Numbered from the stretch's first letter, positions 35,964 to 46,167 are shown. The stretch is DNA of 64,000 nucleotides from Oopsacas minuta (GCA_024704765.1 JAKMXF010000308.1:124001-188000), one strand, 5' to 3'. Translations and numbers: made by a program. The notes: generated from the letters alone by a model not told the origin.

Positions 35964-37394
35964 TTAAATATTCTCCCAATCAGGAGCCCAATCAATTTGA
36001 TCCATGTCATCTAGGCTGTATAAATCAAAGTCATCTACGTAGTCATCGAATAGAGGGTCGTACAAATCCAGATCTACACCCAACTCCTCTCTAACGAAAT
36101 CTTCAGGTTCTGAGAATGGACTGGACCAATCTGTCTCAATGAGCCCATTGTCCAGACCTGATTCAGTTAGGCTGAAGTAGGCCATTAGATTTTCTAACCC
36201 TTCAAGGTCCAGTAAGTCATCGTCTTCTCCCAGAGTATCCTGTCTACTGCAATCCTTACCCAGCAGCTTACACATACCACAGAGTTCCTGTTTATGAGAA
36301 CTCTCCTTCTCTCGCATTAGAGGGAACATACCTAGAAAGCTATTTACTGGATTAGAGACCCGCATAAGTGGACGTTGATTAGAAGCAACTACTTCTCGTT
36401 TACACTTCTTACAGCCCTGAGTAATACCATTGTATGCATACTTGCTTTTCCAAACATTCCCACACTCACATACAAATGTAGCAATCATCCTCTGACTAGG
36501 TAATGACTTGTTAATCTCATTCAGCTCTGATATTTTACAGCGACACAATGGACATGTCTCTTTGGTAGCACACCACTTCACAAGACACTCATAGCAGAAT
36601 GAGTGATCGCACTTTAGAGATACTTTATCTTTAACATCATTCAAACAGATAGAACATTGTTCTTTGGTTATAGACTCGCTCTTTTGTTTATTCTCTCCCT
36701 TCTTGGTGAGAGGTTGTTGAGGTGTAGGAGTAAGAATCTGATCTTTCTTTAAGTGCTTATTATATTTATATGTAGTATTTCTAGTAATAATAGGATCTCT
36801 TTTGGAAGAAGAAGGAGTTCTTTGAGTATAGGAGGGATATGTATGAGTATAAGGATTAGAGTTAGAATTACTTCTATAGTTAGTGTGAGATGTCCCCCAA
36901 TCAGTTTGAGTATAACGAGAATTAGACTGATCTCTGTTGTTAGGTTTACTCCAAGAGGAAGAGTTCTCTGAAGAGCGATAGGACACCCGTGCTGACTCGT
37001 GACGATATTCTGAGCTAGGAGGTGTGGCATGTCTCCCTCTAGGAGACTTGTGCTTTCCTCTGTAAGTGTCAGTGCTCTGTTGATATCGAGGAGAGGTGGT
37101 GTTACTCCCTCTATTCTTGTGAGTAGAGTTAGTAACATATGCGTGAGAGTGATCTGGGAGAGGGGCTCTCTCTGTAACATGAGAATTCCGGTTAGTGAAT
37201 GTCTGAGATGCGATGTATCTATTAGAGGCAGGAGGAGGAGGTGAATGAGCAGATGAACGAGTAGGAGTTTTGATGGAAGAGCTATAAGTAGTGGGATGAC
37301 GAGATTTAGGATAGTATGAAGAGTTAGTACTGCGAGTATAGCTAGATTGGTAGTAAAGAGGTTCATCCTGTCCTGAAGGAAATCTACTCGCCAT
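35964..37394 (-). CDS. RING finger protein with a 3CxxC-like zinc domain
   Basis: The intronless frame encodes 476 residues in four zones. Residues 1-240 are Ser/Tyr/Arg/Thr-rich low complexity. Residues 247-284 form a RING-HC finger (C247, C250, C262, H264, C267, C270, C281, C284), implying ubiquitin ligase activity. Residues 305-383 resemble the 3CxxC zinc domain of ZAR1/RTP-type proteins: FVCECGNVWKS, then QGCKKC, HKQELCGMC and KDC; the first pair is CxC, not CxxC. The last 90 residues are strongly acidic. 3CxxC domains in ZAR1 bind RNA in oocytes, so an RNA-linked E3 is possible (inference). The ATG follows GTATTTAG by 1 base. I do not recognise a vertebrate orthologue. Confidence 0.8.
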   Translation of the reverse strand: MASRFPSGQDEPLYYQSSYTRSTNSSYYPKSRHPTTYSSSIKTPTRSSAHSPPPPASNRYIASQTFTNRNSHVTERAPLPDHSHAYVTNSTHKNRGSNTTSPRYQQSTDTYRGKHKSPRGRHATPPSSEYRHESARVSYRSSENSSSWSKPNNRDQSNSRYTQTDWGTSHTNYRSNSNSNPYTHTYPSYTQRTPSSSKRDPIITRNTTYKYNKHLKKDQILTPTPQQPLTKKGENKQKSESITKEQCSICLNDVKDKVSLKCDHSFCYECLVKWCATKETCPLCRCKISELNEINKSLPSQRMIATFVCECGNVWKSKYAYNGITQGCKKCKREVVASNQRPLMRVSNPVNSFLGMFPLMREKESSHKQELCGMCKLLGKDCSRQDTLGEDDDLLDLEGLENLMAYFSLTESGLDNGLIETDWSSPFSEPEDFVREELGVDLDLYDPLFDDYVDDFDLYSLDDMDQIDWAPDWENI

Positions 37395-37533
37395 TCTAAA
37401 TACGCTCTGATATGTTAACAGAAGGAAAAGAAAATTAATTGAATATTAGTTTGATGGAATTCACAATTGAATTGGACTTTTTGAAAATATATTATATTAT
37501 ATCGTGAACAGCGATTAATATAATAATTTGAAT

Positions 37534-37613
37534 CATAGGCGCAAGTAGGGCCATTTTGGTGGGCATGACTTCATCTTTGCCCACCCTGATCCAGGAGCCG
37601 ACTAGTGCCTATG
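37534..37613. mobile_element. 80-bp hAT-type MITE
   Basis: Starts CATAGGCGCA and ends GTGCCTATG, with near-identical 8-base flanks (atttgaat and atttgaaa), as for hAT elements. The CATAGGCGCA end is shared with the element at 57897-58377. It lies between the RING protein start and the stop of the next gene upstream. Confidence 0.8.
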
Positions 37614-37825
37614 ATTTGAAAGATAAAAATATAAGAATATGATATTACATAAGTTTAACATTTTCTTCTGTTATAGGATATACTTTCAACATTAAGTAAT
37701 ATCGAGCTATAATTGACAGATTGGGAGTATTGTGCAAGCAAGCAGGCAGAGTTGGAAAATAGTATGAATAATCAATATTGTAGTTAGGTCAATCGCAATG
37801 TGCTAGTATAGTATAAACTAGTAAA

Positions 37826-39211
37826 TTATGGATCGTGAGTAAGTAATGGATCATAAGTAAACCATAACTCCATTGGTAAATAAGTGTGAATAAGATCATT
37901 AATATTAACACTATCCTCCAACTTCAGATACTCCCTGATAACAGCAACTATATCCTGCGGGGTAGCACTGCATGTACTACCTTTTTTCCCTGTTTTTCGC
38001 TCAATACGTGCTCGAATTAGCTTAATAAAATGCTCAATAAGATTAGTACTGTAATCTTGTAGCCAAGCACTAGATGAGACAGGGAGAAGTCTGCTATTGG
38101 CATTCTTGTAATTCCAACTCTTGAAAAAGGAAATAGGAATTACTGCATTATCTTTGTCTATCGATACTTTCAAATAGTGTGCAGATTTACTACCTTTTTT
38201 ACGTCGGTATTTTAGTGACGGGTGTAGAGAATCCAGGCTGTGAGGAGGAAATGCTAGCTTGATTTTGGCAGGAGACATGCACCTGGAGGTGTGTAAGGGA
38301 GCATATTCTGCTATTACAGATTTATTAGTGTCTGAGCATCGATTGTCAGAAACAAACTTAGCAAGAGCTTCTTTAATTTGCTGAGGTACGAAATGATAAT
38401 CTGTAACATTCTTATTCACATCGAATGTAGTATTCAATCCTACAGGATCATCCTGACGGAGCTCCAGAAGTACAGAGTTCTTGAAAATATCTTCAGGTAT
38501 CTGTAATCCTAATCTAGATTGTCCTGGTCTAGAAAGAAGGGAGGTATGAATTACACCTGAGCTCTCTCCTCCAACGATAGGAGAGGTAACGTCATGAGCT
38601 AGGGTATCAGCTGGTATTGGCGGTACAGTGTCAGTAGCTATTGAATCATTAAGAGGGAGAGAATAAGGATCGTTCTGAGCTCCACGACTAAATTCTGTCA
38701 CTTCAAGAGACGGTTTGAAAGAGACACGTCTCTTCTTGTCGGGTTGAAATAGTTTAGAAGAAACCCTCATCTTTCCAGGGTCAGTATTCATATACCAGCT
38801 GGATCTAGAGTAGGATCGTTTGAGGGGAGGAGTCCTAGCTACGTAACCATAGTGCCCATCTTCACTAGAAAAGGATAGATCTAGTGTGGGTTTAAGAGAT
38901 GAGGTAGCCCGAGTGTCAGTAGGATCAGCTTTGTCTACTGATATAGCAATAGGACTTGTGGTAACAGAGGAATGTACAGGTGTAGAAACTTTCTTCCCAG
39001 CTGACTTAACTTTAGGATTTATAGATTTGGTATAGCTAGGAGTTTCTGAGATATCAGGTGGAGCAATCTTGGAGATAGAACTGGCGCGCTTTTCTTTCTG
39101 AATAAATAGAGAACGACGGTTACGAAACGGACCTGAAGGACTCTCAGGCAGAGAGAGACCAGCGATGGTCCTGGCTAACCTGTGGGGGTTTATTTCATTC
39201 GAGGAGTTCAT
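37826..39211 (-). CDS. Uncharacterised protein with RVxF PP1-docking motif
   Basis: The intronless frame encodes 461 residues. I do not recognise the family. The N-terminal 260 residues are basic, Ser/Pro-rich and probably disordered, with several SP and TP sites. At about 170 lies KKRRVSFKPSLEVTEF, which contains a classical RVSF docking motif for protein phosphatase 1. Its spacing recalls PP1-binding kinetochore and chromosome proteins such as KNL1 or Ki-67, but nothing else matches them. The C-terminal 200 residues look folded (PQQIKEALAKFVSDNRC, YSTNLIEHFIKLIRARIE, ATPQDIVAVIREYLKLED, MELWFTYDPLLTHDP). The ATG lies 6 bases after TTAATTTAG. A hAT transposon is inserted 60 bases upstream of this start. 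Confidence 0.75.
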   Translation of the reverse strand: MNSSNEINPHRLARTIAGLSLPESPSGPFRNRRSLFIQKEKRASSISKIAPPDISETPSYTKSINPKVKSAGKKVSTPVHSSVTTSPIAISVDKADPTDTRATSSLKPTLDLSFSSEDGHYGYVARTPPLKRSYSRSSWYMNTDPGKMRVSSKLFQPDKKRRVSFKPSLEVTEFSRGAQNDPYSLPLNDSIATDTVPPIPADTLAHDVTSPIVGGESSGVIHTSLLSRPGQSRLGLQIPEDIFKNSVLLELRQDDPVGLNTTFDVNKNVTDYHFVPQQIKEALAKFVSDNRCSDTNKSVIAEYAPLHTSRCMSPAKIKLAFPPHSLDSLHPSLKYRRKKGSKSAHYLKVSIDKDNAVIPISFFKSWNYKNANSRLLPVSSSAWLQDYSTNLIEHFIKLIRARIERKTGKKGSTCSATPQDIVAVIREYLKLEDSVNINDLIHTYLPMELWFTYDPLLTHDP

Positions 39212-39271
39212 TAAATACTAAATTAATAAATAATATAATAATGATACCCCCCAGGTAGATATTCTTATAAG

Positions 39272-42200
39272 CAGGGGCGTAAATCCAGGGGGGGACGGGG
39301 GGGACGCGTCCCCCCCACTTTTTGGACTGGAGGGGACGCCTATATAAATTGTCCCCCCCACTTTTTCATCTTTGAAATTGTTATAATACAGATATATATA
39401 ATAATTCCCATTGAATATTTTAATGACAAATTTTCTCTTCCAGTCGTTTTGATTTATTGACCCCTTTATGTACTATTAGCGTCCCATCGTTCCAGATAAT
39501 AACTTCATTATCTCCTTAAAGAAACCGATTGAAACCCATGTCTCGAAACGATGCTATTTCAAAGAGGGCAAAACTGACTGGAATTAAGAGATTTTTCAAA
39601 GACATCCCGCAGGATGAGCAGACCAACGTTAGTGATGAACATAATCGTCAGCCCAGTTCTATCTCTAGTCTTTCTCTTATTCCCGAGCAGCCTGTAGTAT
39701 ATCTCACGTTAGAGTCTAGCACCACTGAAATAGCAGGTTCAAGTCAAAGCTGTGTGCCCTGTGCCGTCATACTTAGCTTAGCAGAAAATGACGAACAAGA
39801 TCTTCAGCTTAATTTTAACTCAAATGATTCCTGTTGTCAGCAGTCGATATCTGGTTCTAGGAACTCTTCCATCGCAGTTTGCGTTGATGACACACCCCAA
39901 CATTTGGACAGTGACGACCCTGACCCTCTGGATTTGCCTACACCTGGATCCTGTTATTTACATGGTTCAAGTAGTTCGATATCAGTTTCGAGCATGTCTA
40001 TTGCAAACAACATAACCAGTTTGGGCAAGCCAAATCAGCCAGACATATCGGTGATCCCTGTTCAACTACTACCATCACGATCACTTCATTTCCAGAAAAA
40101 CTGGTATCAAGAATATCAGTGGCTACATTACAGTTCGGGTCTGAAAAAAGTTCTGTGTTTCTACTGCTCAAAAGCTAGTGCCTTAGGATTAATAGATTTA
40201 GCCAGATGTAAAGATCCAGCATTCATTCTAAATGGGTTTGATAACTGGAAGAAGGCCCATGAAAAGTTTAGGTCACATCAAATGTCACGCACACACCAAC
40301 TAGCAATAAATCAGATTTCCGCAATCAAAAGGCCCGTTGTAAATGTCCAAATGAACACACTGAAACTAAAAGAACAAGAAATTTCAAGAAATTCACTTTT
40401 GAAATTATTTACTACGATAAGATATTTACTAAGACAAGGCTCTGCAATTCGTGGCCATGATGAGACTTCTGGAAATTATTTTCAGCTTTTGAAACTTAGG
40501 TCAGAAGATGATCCCGATCTAGGGATGTATCTGAAACGAACAACTAATTTTATTTCTCCTCGTGGACAAGAAGAAATGATGGAAATGTTCAGTCATTGCA
40601 TTGTAAGAGAGGTGGTGAGTGACATTCAAAAGCATGGATGTTTCGCCATTATTGTTGATGGGACACAAGATGTTAGTGGTCGAGAGCAAGAGTCCATATG
40701 TCTGAGGCACGTTAACTCCGATCTACATGTACGCGAAGATTTTGTCGGTATATATGAAATTCCTACTACTACCAGTGAATCTATTGCAGGAATGGTATTT
40801 GATGTCTTAACTCGGTTTGCATTACCATTAAGCAATCTACGCGCCCAAACGTACGATGGAGCTGCAAACATGAGTGGACATTACACTGGTTGCCAGGCAA
40901 GAGTAAGACAATGTCAGCCTTTAGCGCTCTATTTTCACTGTGCACCGCATATTTCAAACCTCGTGATGCAAAATGCCGTAATATCCAGTCAATTGGTTCG
41001 AAACGCCTTACAGTGGACAAATGAACTAGGCGTCCTCATGAATAGATCTGGTAAGTACAGGGCTATGTTCAGAGCAATTTGCGTATCAAATGAATCCGAA
41101 AGTCTACATCCTTCTGCGATCAAACCGCTTTGCCCAACTAGGTGGTTGTGCAGACTACCAGCCATTCAATCAGCACTCGATAACTACTCTACTATTTTGC
41201 TCAGCTTAAAAGAAATGGCTGATGTTGGTGTTACGGAATCCGCAACAAAAGCAAACGGGCTTCTAGATCGTTTTCAGAAAGGCGAGACATTACTTGGATT
41301 GATGATAGCAGCTAGGCCAGTAGCACTTCTAGAGCAGTTGAATAGTGTATTGCAAGCAAAATCAGCTACTGTATCTGGAATGCTGGAAACTGTAAAAATA
41401 TCAACTGAGTCTATCCGAGCATGGTATTCAGATGAAGTGTTCCACGAAATATTTATTGCTGCAGAGGAGAAAGGTGAAACATACCAACTGGATCCACTAG
41501 AGATTCCAAGAAGACGTTGCCCTCCAAAAAGATATGCTGATCAAGTTGCACGAGATCAACCTGCCAATCCTGAAGAACATTACAAGAAGCAGTATCTTGA
41601 GTTCATCGATGCTGTAAGCAAAGGTCTATCAGACAGGTGTGATCTTAGCAAATCTGGATTAGCCCAATACGTGAAGTTGGAGAACATGCTAACGTCTGGA
41701 AAAGTTAATTTAGATGTGATTTCTAAGTATCCTGAACTTGATAAATGTTCTCTACAAATGCAGTTAGAGATGTTCAAACATAACTACAAGCCAGATACGT
41801 TAAATGATGCAAAACTGTCTTATCGGAGTATGACACCTGAAGTACGCTCCTTGTTTCTACAGGTAGTTGTTCTACTGAAGTTGTTACTTGTGTGTCCTGT
41901 TTCTTCGTGCGAGTGCGAGCGCAGTTTTTCCGCTTTAAGACGTCTAAAAACTTGGCTCAGAGCTACAATGACCCAACCTAGATTGAATTGTGTTTCAGTT
42001 TGCCACGTACACCGTGAAAAACTTGATAAAGTTGATGTGCGTCAACTGGCAAGAATATTTATCGAGCAATCAGATAATCGTAGGAAGATTTTTGGAACTT
42101 TTCACTAAATATGGTAATATTATCATAGTATATATGTAGTTTTATTCTCATTTATGAAAGTATTGTTAGTATAAACCAAATAAAAATTCGGACTCCATTG

Positions 42201-42365
42201 GGTGCTAAGAATATCCGTTGATCAATATTAGTCCGTTTAAGAATTAAAAAATGAAGGAATGTGCGTGCTCTCCAAGACCTATTACCGTTGCTCACTACGC
42301 TCGGAATTTGTAGAATTCTTTGTGAAAATGTCCCCCCCACTTTGTAACATGGATTTACGCCCTTG
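39272..42365 (+). mobile_element. Intact autonomous hAT transposon
   Basis: The element is 3094 bp with terminal inverted repeats caggggcgtaaatcc (39272-39286) and ggatttacgcccttg (42351-42365), one mismatch. It is flanked by a perfect 8-base target duplication, cttataag (39264-39271 and 42366-42373). Runs of C and G lie just inside both ends. It carries one uninterrupted 859-residue transposase gene. Perfect duplication, near-perfect ends and an open frame point to a recent insertion. Confidence 0.95.
39529..42108 (+). CDS. hAT transposase (TTF-type zinc finger/ZMYM1-like)
   Basis: An 859-residue transposase of the hAT group often named ZMYM1-like or P52rIPK-like. An N-terminal polar stretch (1-180) precedes a TTF-type DNA-binding zinc finger (about 185-265: WYQEYQWLHYSSGLKKVLCFYC... 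and FRSHQMSRTHQ). The RNase H-like core has catalytic-type D377 (IIVDGTQDVSG) and D443 (YDGAANMSG), the hAT CxxH motif in YFHCAPHISNLV, and the conserved RW in CPTRWLCRLPAI. The dimerisation domain hATC is near the end (VSSCECERSFSALRRLKTW). It starts 257 bases inside the left end. No disruption is seen. Confidence 0.93.
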   Translation: MKPMSRNDAISKRAKLTGIKRFFKDIPQDEQTNVSDEHNRQPSSISSLSLIPEQPVVYLTLESSTTEIAGSSQSCVPCAVILSLAENDEQDLQLNFNSNDSCCQQSISGSRNSSIAVCVDDTPQHLDSDDPDPLDLPTPGSCYLHGSSSSISVSSMSIANNITSLGKPNQPDISVIPVQLLPSRSLHFQKNWYQEYQWLHYSSGLKKVLCFYCSKASALGLIDLARCKDPAFILNGFDNWKKAHEKFRSHQMSRTHQLAINQISAIKRPVVNVQMNTLKLKEQEISRNSLLKLFTTIRYLLRQGSAIRGHDETSGNYFQLLKLRSEDDPDLGMYLKRTTNFISPRGQEEMMEMFSHCIVREVVSDIQKHGCFAIIVDGTQDVSGREQESICLRHVNSDLHVREDFVGIYEIPTTTSESIAGMVFDVLTRFALPLSNLRAQTYDGAANMSGHYTGCQARVRQCQPLALYFHCAPHISNLVMQNAVISSQLVRNALQWTNELGVLMNRSGKYRAMFRAICVSNESESLHPSAIKPLCPTRWLCRLPAIQSALDNYSTILLSLKEMADVGVTESATKANGLLDRFQKGETLLGLMIAARPVALLEQLNSVLQAKSATVSGMLETVKISTESIRAWYSDEVFHEIFIAAEEKGETYQLDPLEIPRRRCPPKRYADQVARDQPANPEEHYKKQYLEFIDAVSKGLSDRCDLSKSGLAQYVKLENMLTSGKVNLDVISKYPELDKCSLQMQLEMFKHNYKPDTLNDAKLSYRSMTPEVRSLFLQVVVLLKLLLVCPVSSCECERSFSALRRLKTWLRATMTQPRLNCVSVCHVHREKLDKVDVRQLARIFIEQSDNRRKIFGTFH

Positions 42366-42373
42366 CTTATAAG

Positions 42374-42949
42374 ATATTATTAATTATAAATTTATTAACT
42401 TCGGAATACAGTGGAATTCGCTAATTAGCAACTCTTTTACCTGTCAAAGAGTATATTTTGTACAAATCCATCTTAGAAAAGAAAGATAAAATCGAATTCT
42501 ACGTCCCTGTTTTTCCCTATTTAACAAGTGGAAGCTAATCTCTAGGATAATTTTGAAATGTTCACCAAAATGCGTGAAAAATATGAATAATCATATGCTA
42601 AATCAGCGTATGTATATTTAATTGAATGTATTAACCAATAGAATTGCAGTCGATCAATACAAATACATTATGGTGCTAATATAATTACATACACTCCACC
42701 AGGACGAATTTTATGCATTCATGCCTAATTGCCAAAACCATACAAACTGATTGGGCTAAAATACAGAGGTGTCAAAAAGTGTGAAAATATACACATTAGA
42801 AATTTTTCAAATGTCAGGTACACAACTAGATGCCACTACGAGTATACATGCCAAATTTGGTGTCTTAATCTCTTTCCACTGTAATAGAAAGTTTATAATA
42901 ACGAATTATAAAAATCGTACGCTTAATTAATTAAGAGTGGTATAAAAAT
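42374..42949. other. Intergenic gap with repeat copies
   Basis: It includes a solo TA-MITE end at about 42409-42440 (tacagtggaattcgctaattagcaa) related to the ends of the MITE at 46027-46167, and copy B of the dispersed repeat (42777-42862). No gene. Confidence 0.5.
42777..42862 (+). repeat. Dispersed repeat, copy B (also at 21187)
   Basis: Shares gtgtgaaaatatacacat, ttttcaaat, tcaggt, aactagatg and gagtatacatgccaaattt in the same order as 21187-21290. Confidence 0.75.
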
Positions 42950-44443
42950 TCAGAGTGATTGTTGCTCAGATGTATATCCCGTTATTGTCTTCCTAAGAAT
43001 TGCAATTTCTTTGTTCTTCTTCTTCATGATAAAATTGAATCTCTTCTTTTCATCTTGAATCAGTGTATCAACCATTTCTTTCGTAAATAGACAAGAATGT
43101 ATTCTATCTTTCTTAGGAGTATATAGCTTTTCTTTCTCTAGCAATTCCTTCTGAACATTTAAAGAAAATATTTCTTCTCTTAACTGATTGAATTTAGATT
43201 CATGGCCTTGAAGAATTTGATTGAGTTTGTCAATCTCTCTCGCTTTTTCTTCATCTGCTGCTGGCTGTCTGGACAAGATCTCCTCTTCGTATTCATCGAG
43301 TTTTGAAGAGAATACTTCAATTTGTCTCTTCCTCGATTCTAATTCAGATTCAGATTCTTGTTGTGTCATATTAGAACCTAATTTGAAATCAAATCTATAA
43401 AGTTTATAGAATTTGCTGCTTAACATAAGAATTAGTTCCAATATTTGAGAGTCAAAATTGTGGAAAATTTCTTTTATTATTTGGAGTGCTTCTTTCTCTT
43501 GTTCCAATTTATCAGATCTTTCATTTAGCTGTTGTGTCAGTTTTAAATGCTCTTCTTGCTTCTTCTCCATAAGATAAGATATATCACTGCCTTCTAGAGC
43601 CAGGCAAGCTCTCCTTAACTCTTCCCGGACTCTTGCTACCTCAGTCAGAGCCTCCCTGTGTGTAGGTACAACCTTGTTCGCTTGTTCAAGTTGAGCAACC
43701 TCTACTCTCAGTGTAGCTATAGCTTGAGCCTGTTTCTCAATGGTTATCATGTGTCCATCCTGTGTGCATTTAACAGCTAGTTCAATTAGTGGAGATATCC
43801 TGGTGTGAGAATCTGAGTCAGTAGATAGATTAGTAGCGATAGTTGTTACTCCATCTTCTACGTTACTTAATGCTGATCTTACCTGTGGCAGATACTTACG
43901 CAGTTCTACTAATTCAGTGTATTGTTGTGCTACGATAGATGTTTTCAGTTGTAGAGCTTGTTGTAGTTTCTCATTCAAAGCAGTACTATTATGGAGACGA
44001 GAATTGGATTCTTCCAGACGAGCTGAGAGTATGTAAAGCTGTTTACGGAGATAGCGAATTTGACTATCGTCTACCTTGTTAGGAGATATAGTAGAGATTG
44101 TGTCATTAATATTATCCTTCTGTTCTACAGCTGTAATGTCAGGGGTAGTATCAGGGAGAGCTTCTATGACAGATAAATCAGTTATTGTATGTTTGTCTTT
44201 CTTACAAATCTCTTCTGGCTTTATTGAAGCATCTGAGGGAGGAGAGAGAGAAGCTACTAACTTCTCTTCTAGAGCTACAATTGTTAAAGAATGTTGATAG
44301 ACCTGTTCCTGATAAGAGGAAAGTTGGGAGCGGAGCTGAGCTGATTCACGCTGGAGAGAGAGTATATTCTCAGCAGAGTACTCTTGTAAATCTGTATCTA
44401 CTTCAGCTGGGTGTGTCTGGTTAGGAGAGGAATTATCCGACAT
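42950..44443 (-). CDS. Uncharacterised coiled-coil protein
   Basis: The intronless frame encodes 497 residues from the first ATG (44443), which lies 5 bases after TTTTAATTTAG. The frame is open upstream but has no ATG there. I do not recognise the family. Most of the protein is heptad-rich coiled coil: about 25-65 (LSLQRESAQLRSQLSSYQ), 125-190 (LRKQLYILSARLEESNSRLH), 235-330 and 365-497. An acidic spacer lies near 80-120. The C-terminus is basic (DEKKRFNFIMKKKNKEIAIL). The stretch FHNFDSQILELILMLSSKF (about 337) interrupts heptads and is hydrophobic. It may be a structural, centrosomal or vesicle-tether type protein, but this is only shape-based. Confidence 0.7.
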   Translation of the reverse strand: MSDNSSPNQTHPAEVDTDLQEYSAENILSLQRESAQLRSQLSSYQEQVYQHSLTIVALEEKLVASLSPPSDASIKPEEICKKDKHTITDLSVIEALPDTTPDITAVEQKDNINDTISTISPNKVDDSQIRYLRKQLYILSARLEESNSRLHNSTALNEKLQQALQLKTSIVAQQYTELVELRKYLPQVRSALSNVEDGVTTIATNLSTDSDSHTRISPLIELAVKCTQDGHMITIEKQAQAIATLRVEVAQLEQANKVVPTHREALTEVARVREELRRACLALEGSDISYLMEKKQEEHLKLTQQLNERSDKLEQEKEALQIIKEIFHNFDSQILELILMLSSKFYKLYRFDFKLGSNMTQQESESELESRKRQIEVFSSKLDEYEEEILSRQPAADEEKAREIDKLNQILQGHESKFNQLREEIFSLNVQKELLEKEKLYTPKKDRIHSCLFTKEMVDTLIQDEKKRFNFIMKKKNKEIAILRKTITGYTSEQQSL

Positions 44444-44764
44444 AGTAACTAAATTAAAAGGCAAATTTCTGAATATTAAATGTATCGTAGCATGGTCAGG
44501 ATCTTATCAGCAAATATTATATTCTGGAAAAAAGCATTGATAACTCACGAGTCTGATAATCACACTCAACGAAGTCATTTTCAAAAAGTGGAGTCCTCAG
44601 AACATAAACTCGCGTTATACGCAAAGCGGTATAAATTAAACCCTGAGAAGTCGGGAAAAAGCACCAAATTTGGTACAAAGTTACAGTAGGGGTGTTTGAA
44701 CTTTTAGAAGGGGAGCATACGGAAACATTTGATGGCCTATAGCAAAGGGCAGAAATAGTATTTA
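44444..44764. other. Short gap between coiled-coil gene and mariner element
   Basis: About 320 bases, presumably upstream sequence of the coiled-coil gene. No gene, RNA or named motif is evident. Confidence 0.45.
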
Positions 44765-44925
44765 CAGGGTGGGACACGGGAAATAGGTTGAAATAGAATG
44801 ATCATAACTCGGCACACTTATGTCCATTTCCGATTGCCAACCTTTCATTTTGTGTTTAATTAACAATTAGATCAATAGGAAGTTATGACAAGGCTGAAAC
44901 TCGAAAAATGGACTAATGTCTTAAA

Positions 44926-45923
44926 ATGGTACTACAAAATCATGGTTCCATAGTTACAACGCAGAAAAAATTTAGAAGATTCTATAACTCTAGAACTGTT
45001 CCTAAACCAGATACCATCAAAAATATTGTCAAGAGGTTTGAGGGGAATGGTACTGTAGTTGATACAGCTAGACCAGGGCCATGCCAGACAATGAGAATCC
45101 CATTAACATCGAAAAAGTGAAGCGGAAACTTGCGGATTCACCACATCGTTCATCAAGGAGGCTTTCAAGAGAACTTCAATTGTCCAGGACAACAGTCAGG
45201 AGGATTCTTGTAGATGATCTTAATCTCTTCTCATTTAAGATACAGATCATACAGAAGCAATCTACAGTCCAAAAAGAGAAGAGATTGGCTTTTGCAAAGC
45301 TTATCGCAGGGAAGGTTGAGAAGAAGGAAATTGGCATCGGTAATATTGACTGGAGTGACGAGGCTCATTTTCACATTTCTGGACATGTTAATAAACAGAA
45401 CATGAGAAATTGGGGCGAGGAAAAGCCAGATCCACTTGATGATAAGCCTTTAACACAAGAAAAGGTCACTGTCTGGTGTGCAGTTGGCTACAAGAGGATT
45501 ATTGGTCCGTATTTTCATGAAAATAATGAAGGATCAAGAGTGACCGTGAATGGTGTCCAATATCTTGATATGTTAAAGTCCTACTACATTCCAACTCTCA
45601 GAAGACGTGAGGAACTTGGTAGTATAACATTTCAACTAGATGGCGCACCCCCACATATAGCTAAAGTTTTTATTGACTTTCTTAGAGAGAAATTTGACAA
45701 ACAGCTGATTTCACGAAACTGTGACTTCTTTTGGCCACCTTACAGCCTAGATCTAAACCCATGTGATTTTTATTTATGGGGATACCTGAAGAGCAAGGTT
45801 TACTCCAATCCTGTCCCTGAGACTACTGAAGACCTCAAGAGAAACATTCGCCATGAAATAAGACAGATCAAGGAAGAAACGCTGAAGAAAGTCTCAGAAA
45901 ATATCCTCACGAGATTGCAATAA
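44926..45923 (+). pseudogene. Mariner-type transposase, DD41D spacing, frameshifted
   Basis: The N-terminal helix-turn-helix part lies in one frame (44926-about 45090: QKKFRRFYNSRTVPKPDTI) and the rest in another (from about 45090 to 45923). At least one frameshift lies near 45085-45095, and the true N-terminus upstream is in a third frame. Catalytic residues remain: WSDEAHF, QLDGAPPH and NPCDFYLW. I count 41 residues between the second and third Asp, which places it in the DD41D branch of the Tc1/mariner superfamily, not classical DD34D mariner. Inactive as read. Confidence 0.88.
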
Positions 45924-46026
45924 AGTGATATCTTTAAATGGGAGCTGGATCCAGGCACGTAGCTACAGGGGGGGCAAGGGGGCAGTTGCCCCCCCAGATA
46001 AATTTGGAAGTTTTCGTTTTTCTATA

Positions 46027-46167
46027 CAGTGTAGTTAGCTTATTAGCAATATTGCTCTATTAGCAACCAGCTTTCGGGTCCCAAATGGGATTATAATGTT
46101 AATTTCGTTGCCCTATTAGCAACCAAATTTCTGCAAAATCCGAGTTGCTAATAAGCGAACTCCACTG
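46027..46167. mobile_element. 141-bp TA-flanked MITE nested in the hAT element
   Basis: Ends cagtgtagttagcttattag and ctaataagcgaactccactg are inverted repeats with TA on both sides. Third level of nesting: MITE in hAT in mariner. Confidence 0.88.

Noticed and set aside
36749-37366. 205-codon Leu/Ile-rich frame
   Set aside because: It is an alternative frame across the Ser/Arg/Tyr low-complexity part of the RING protein.
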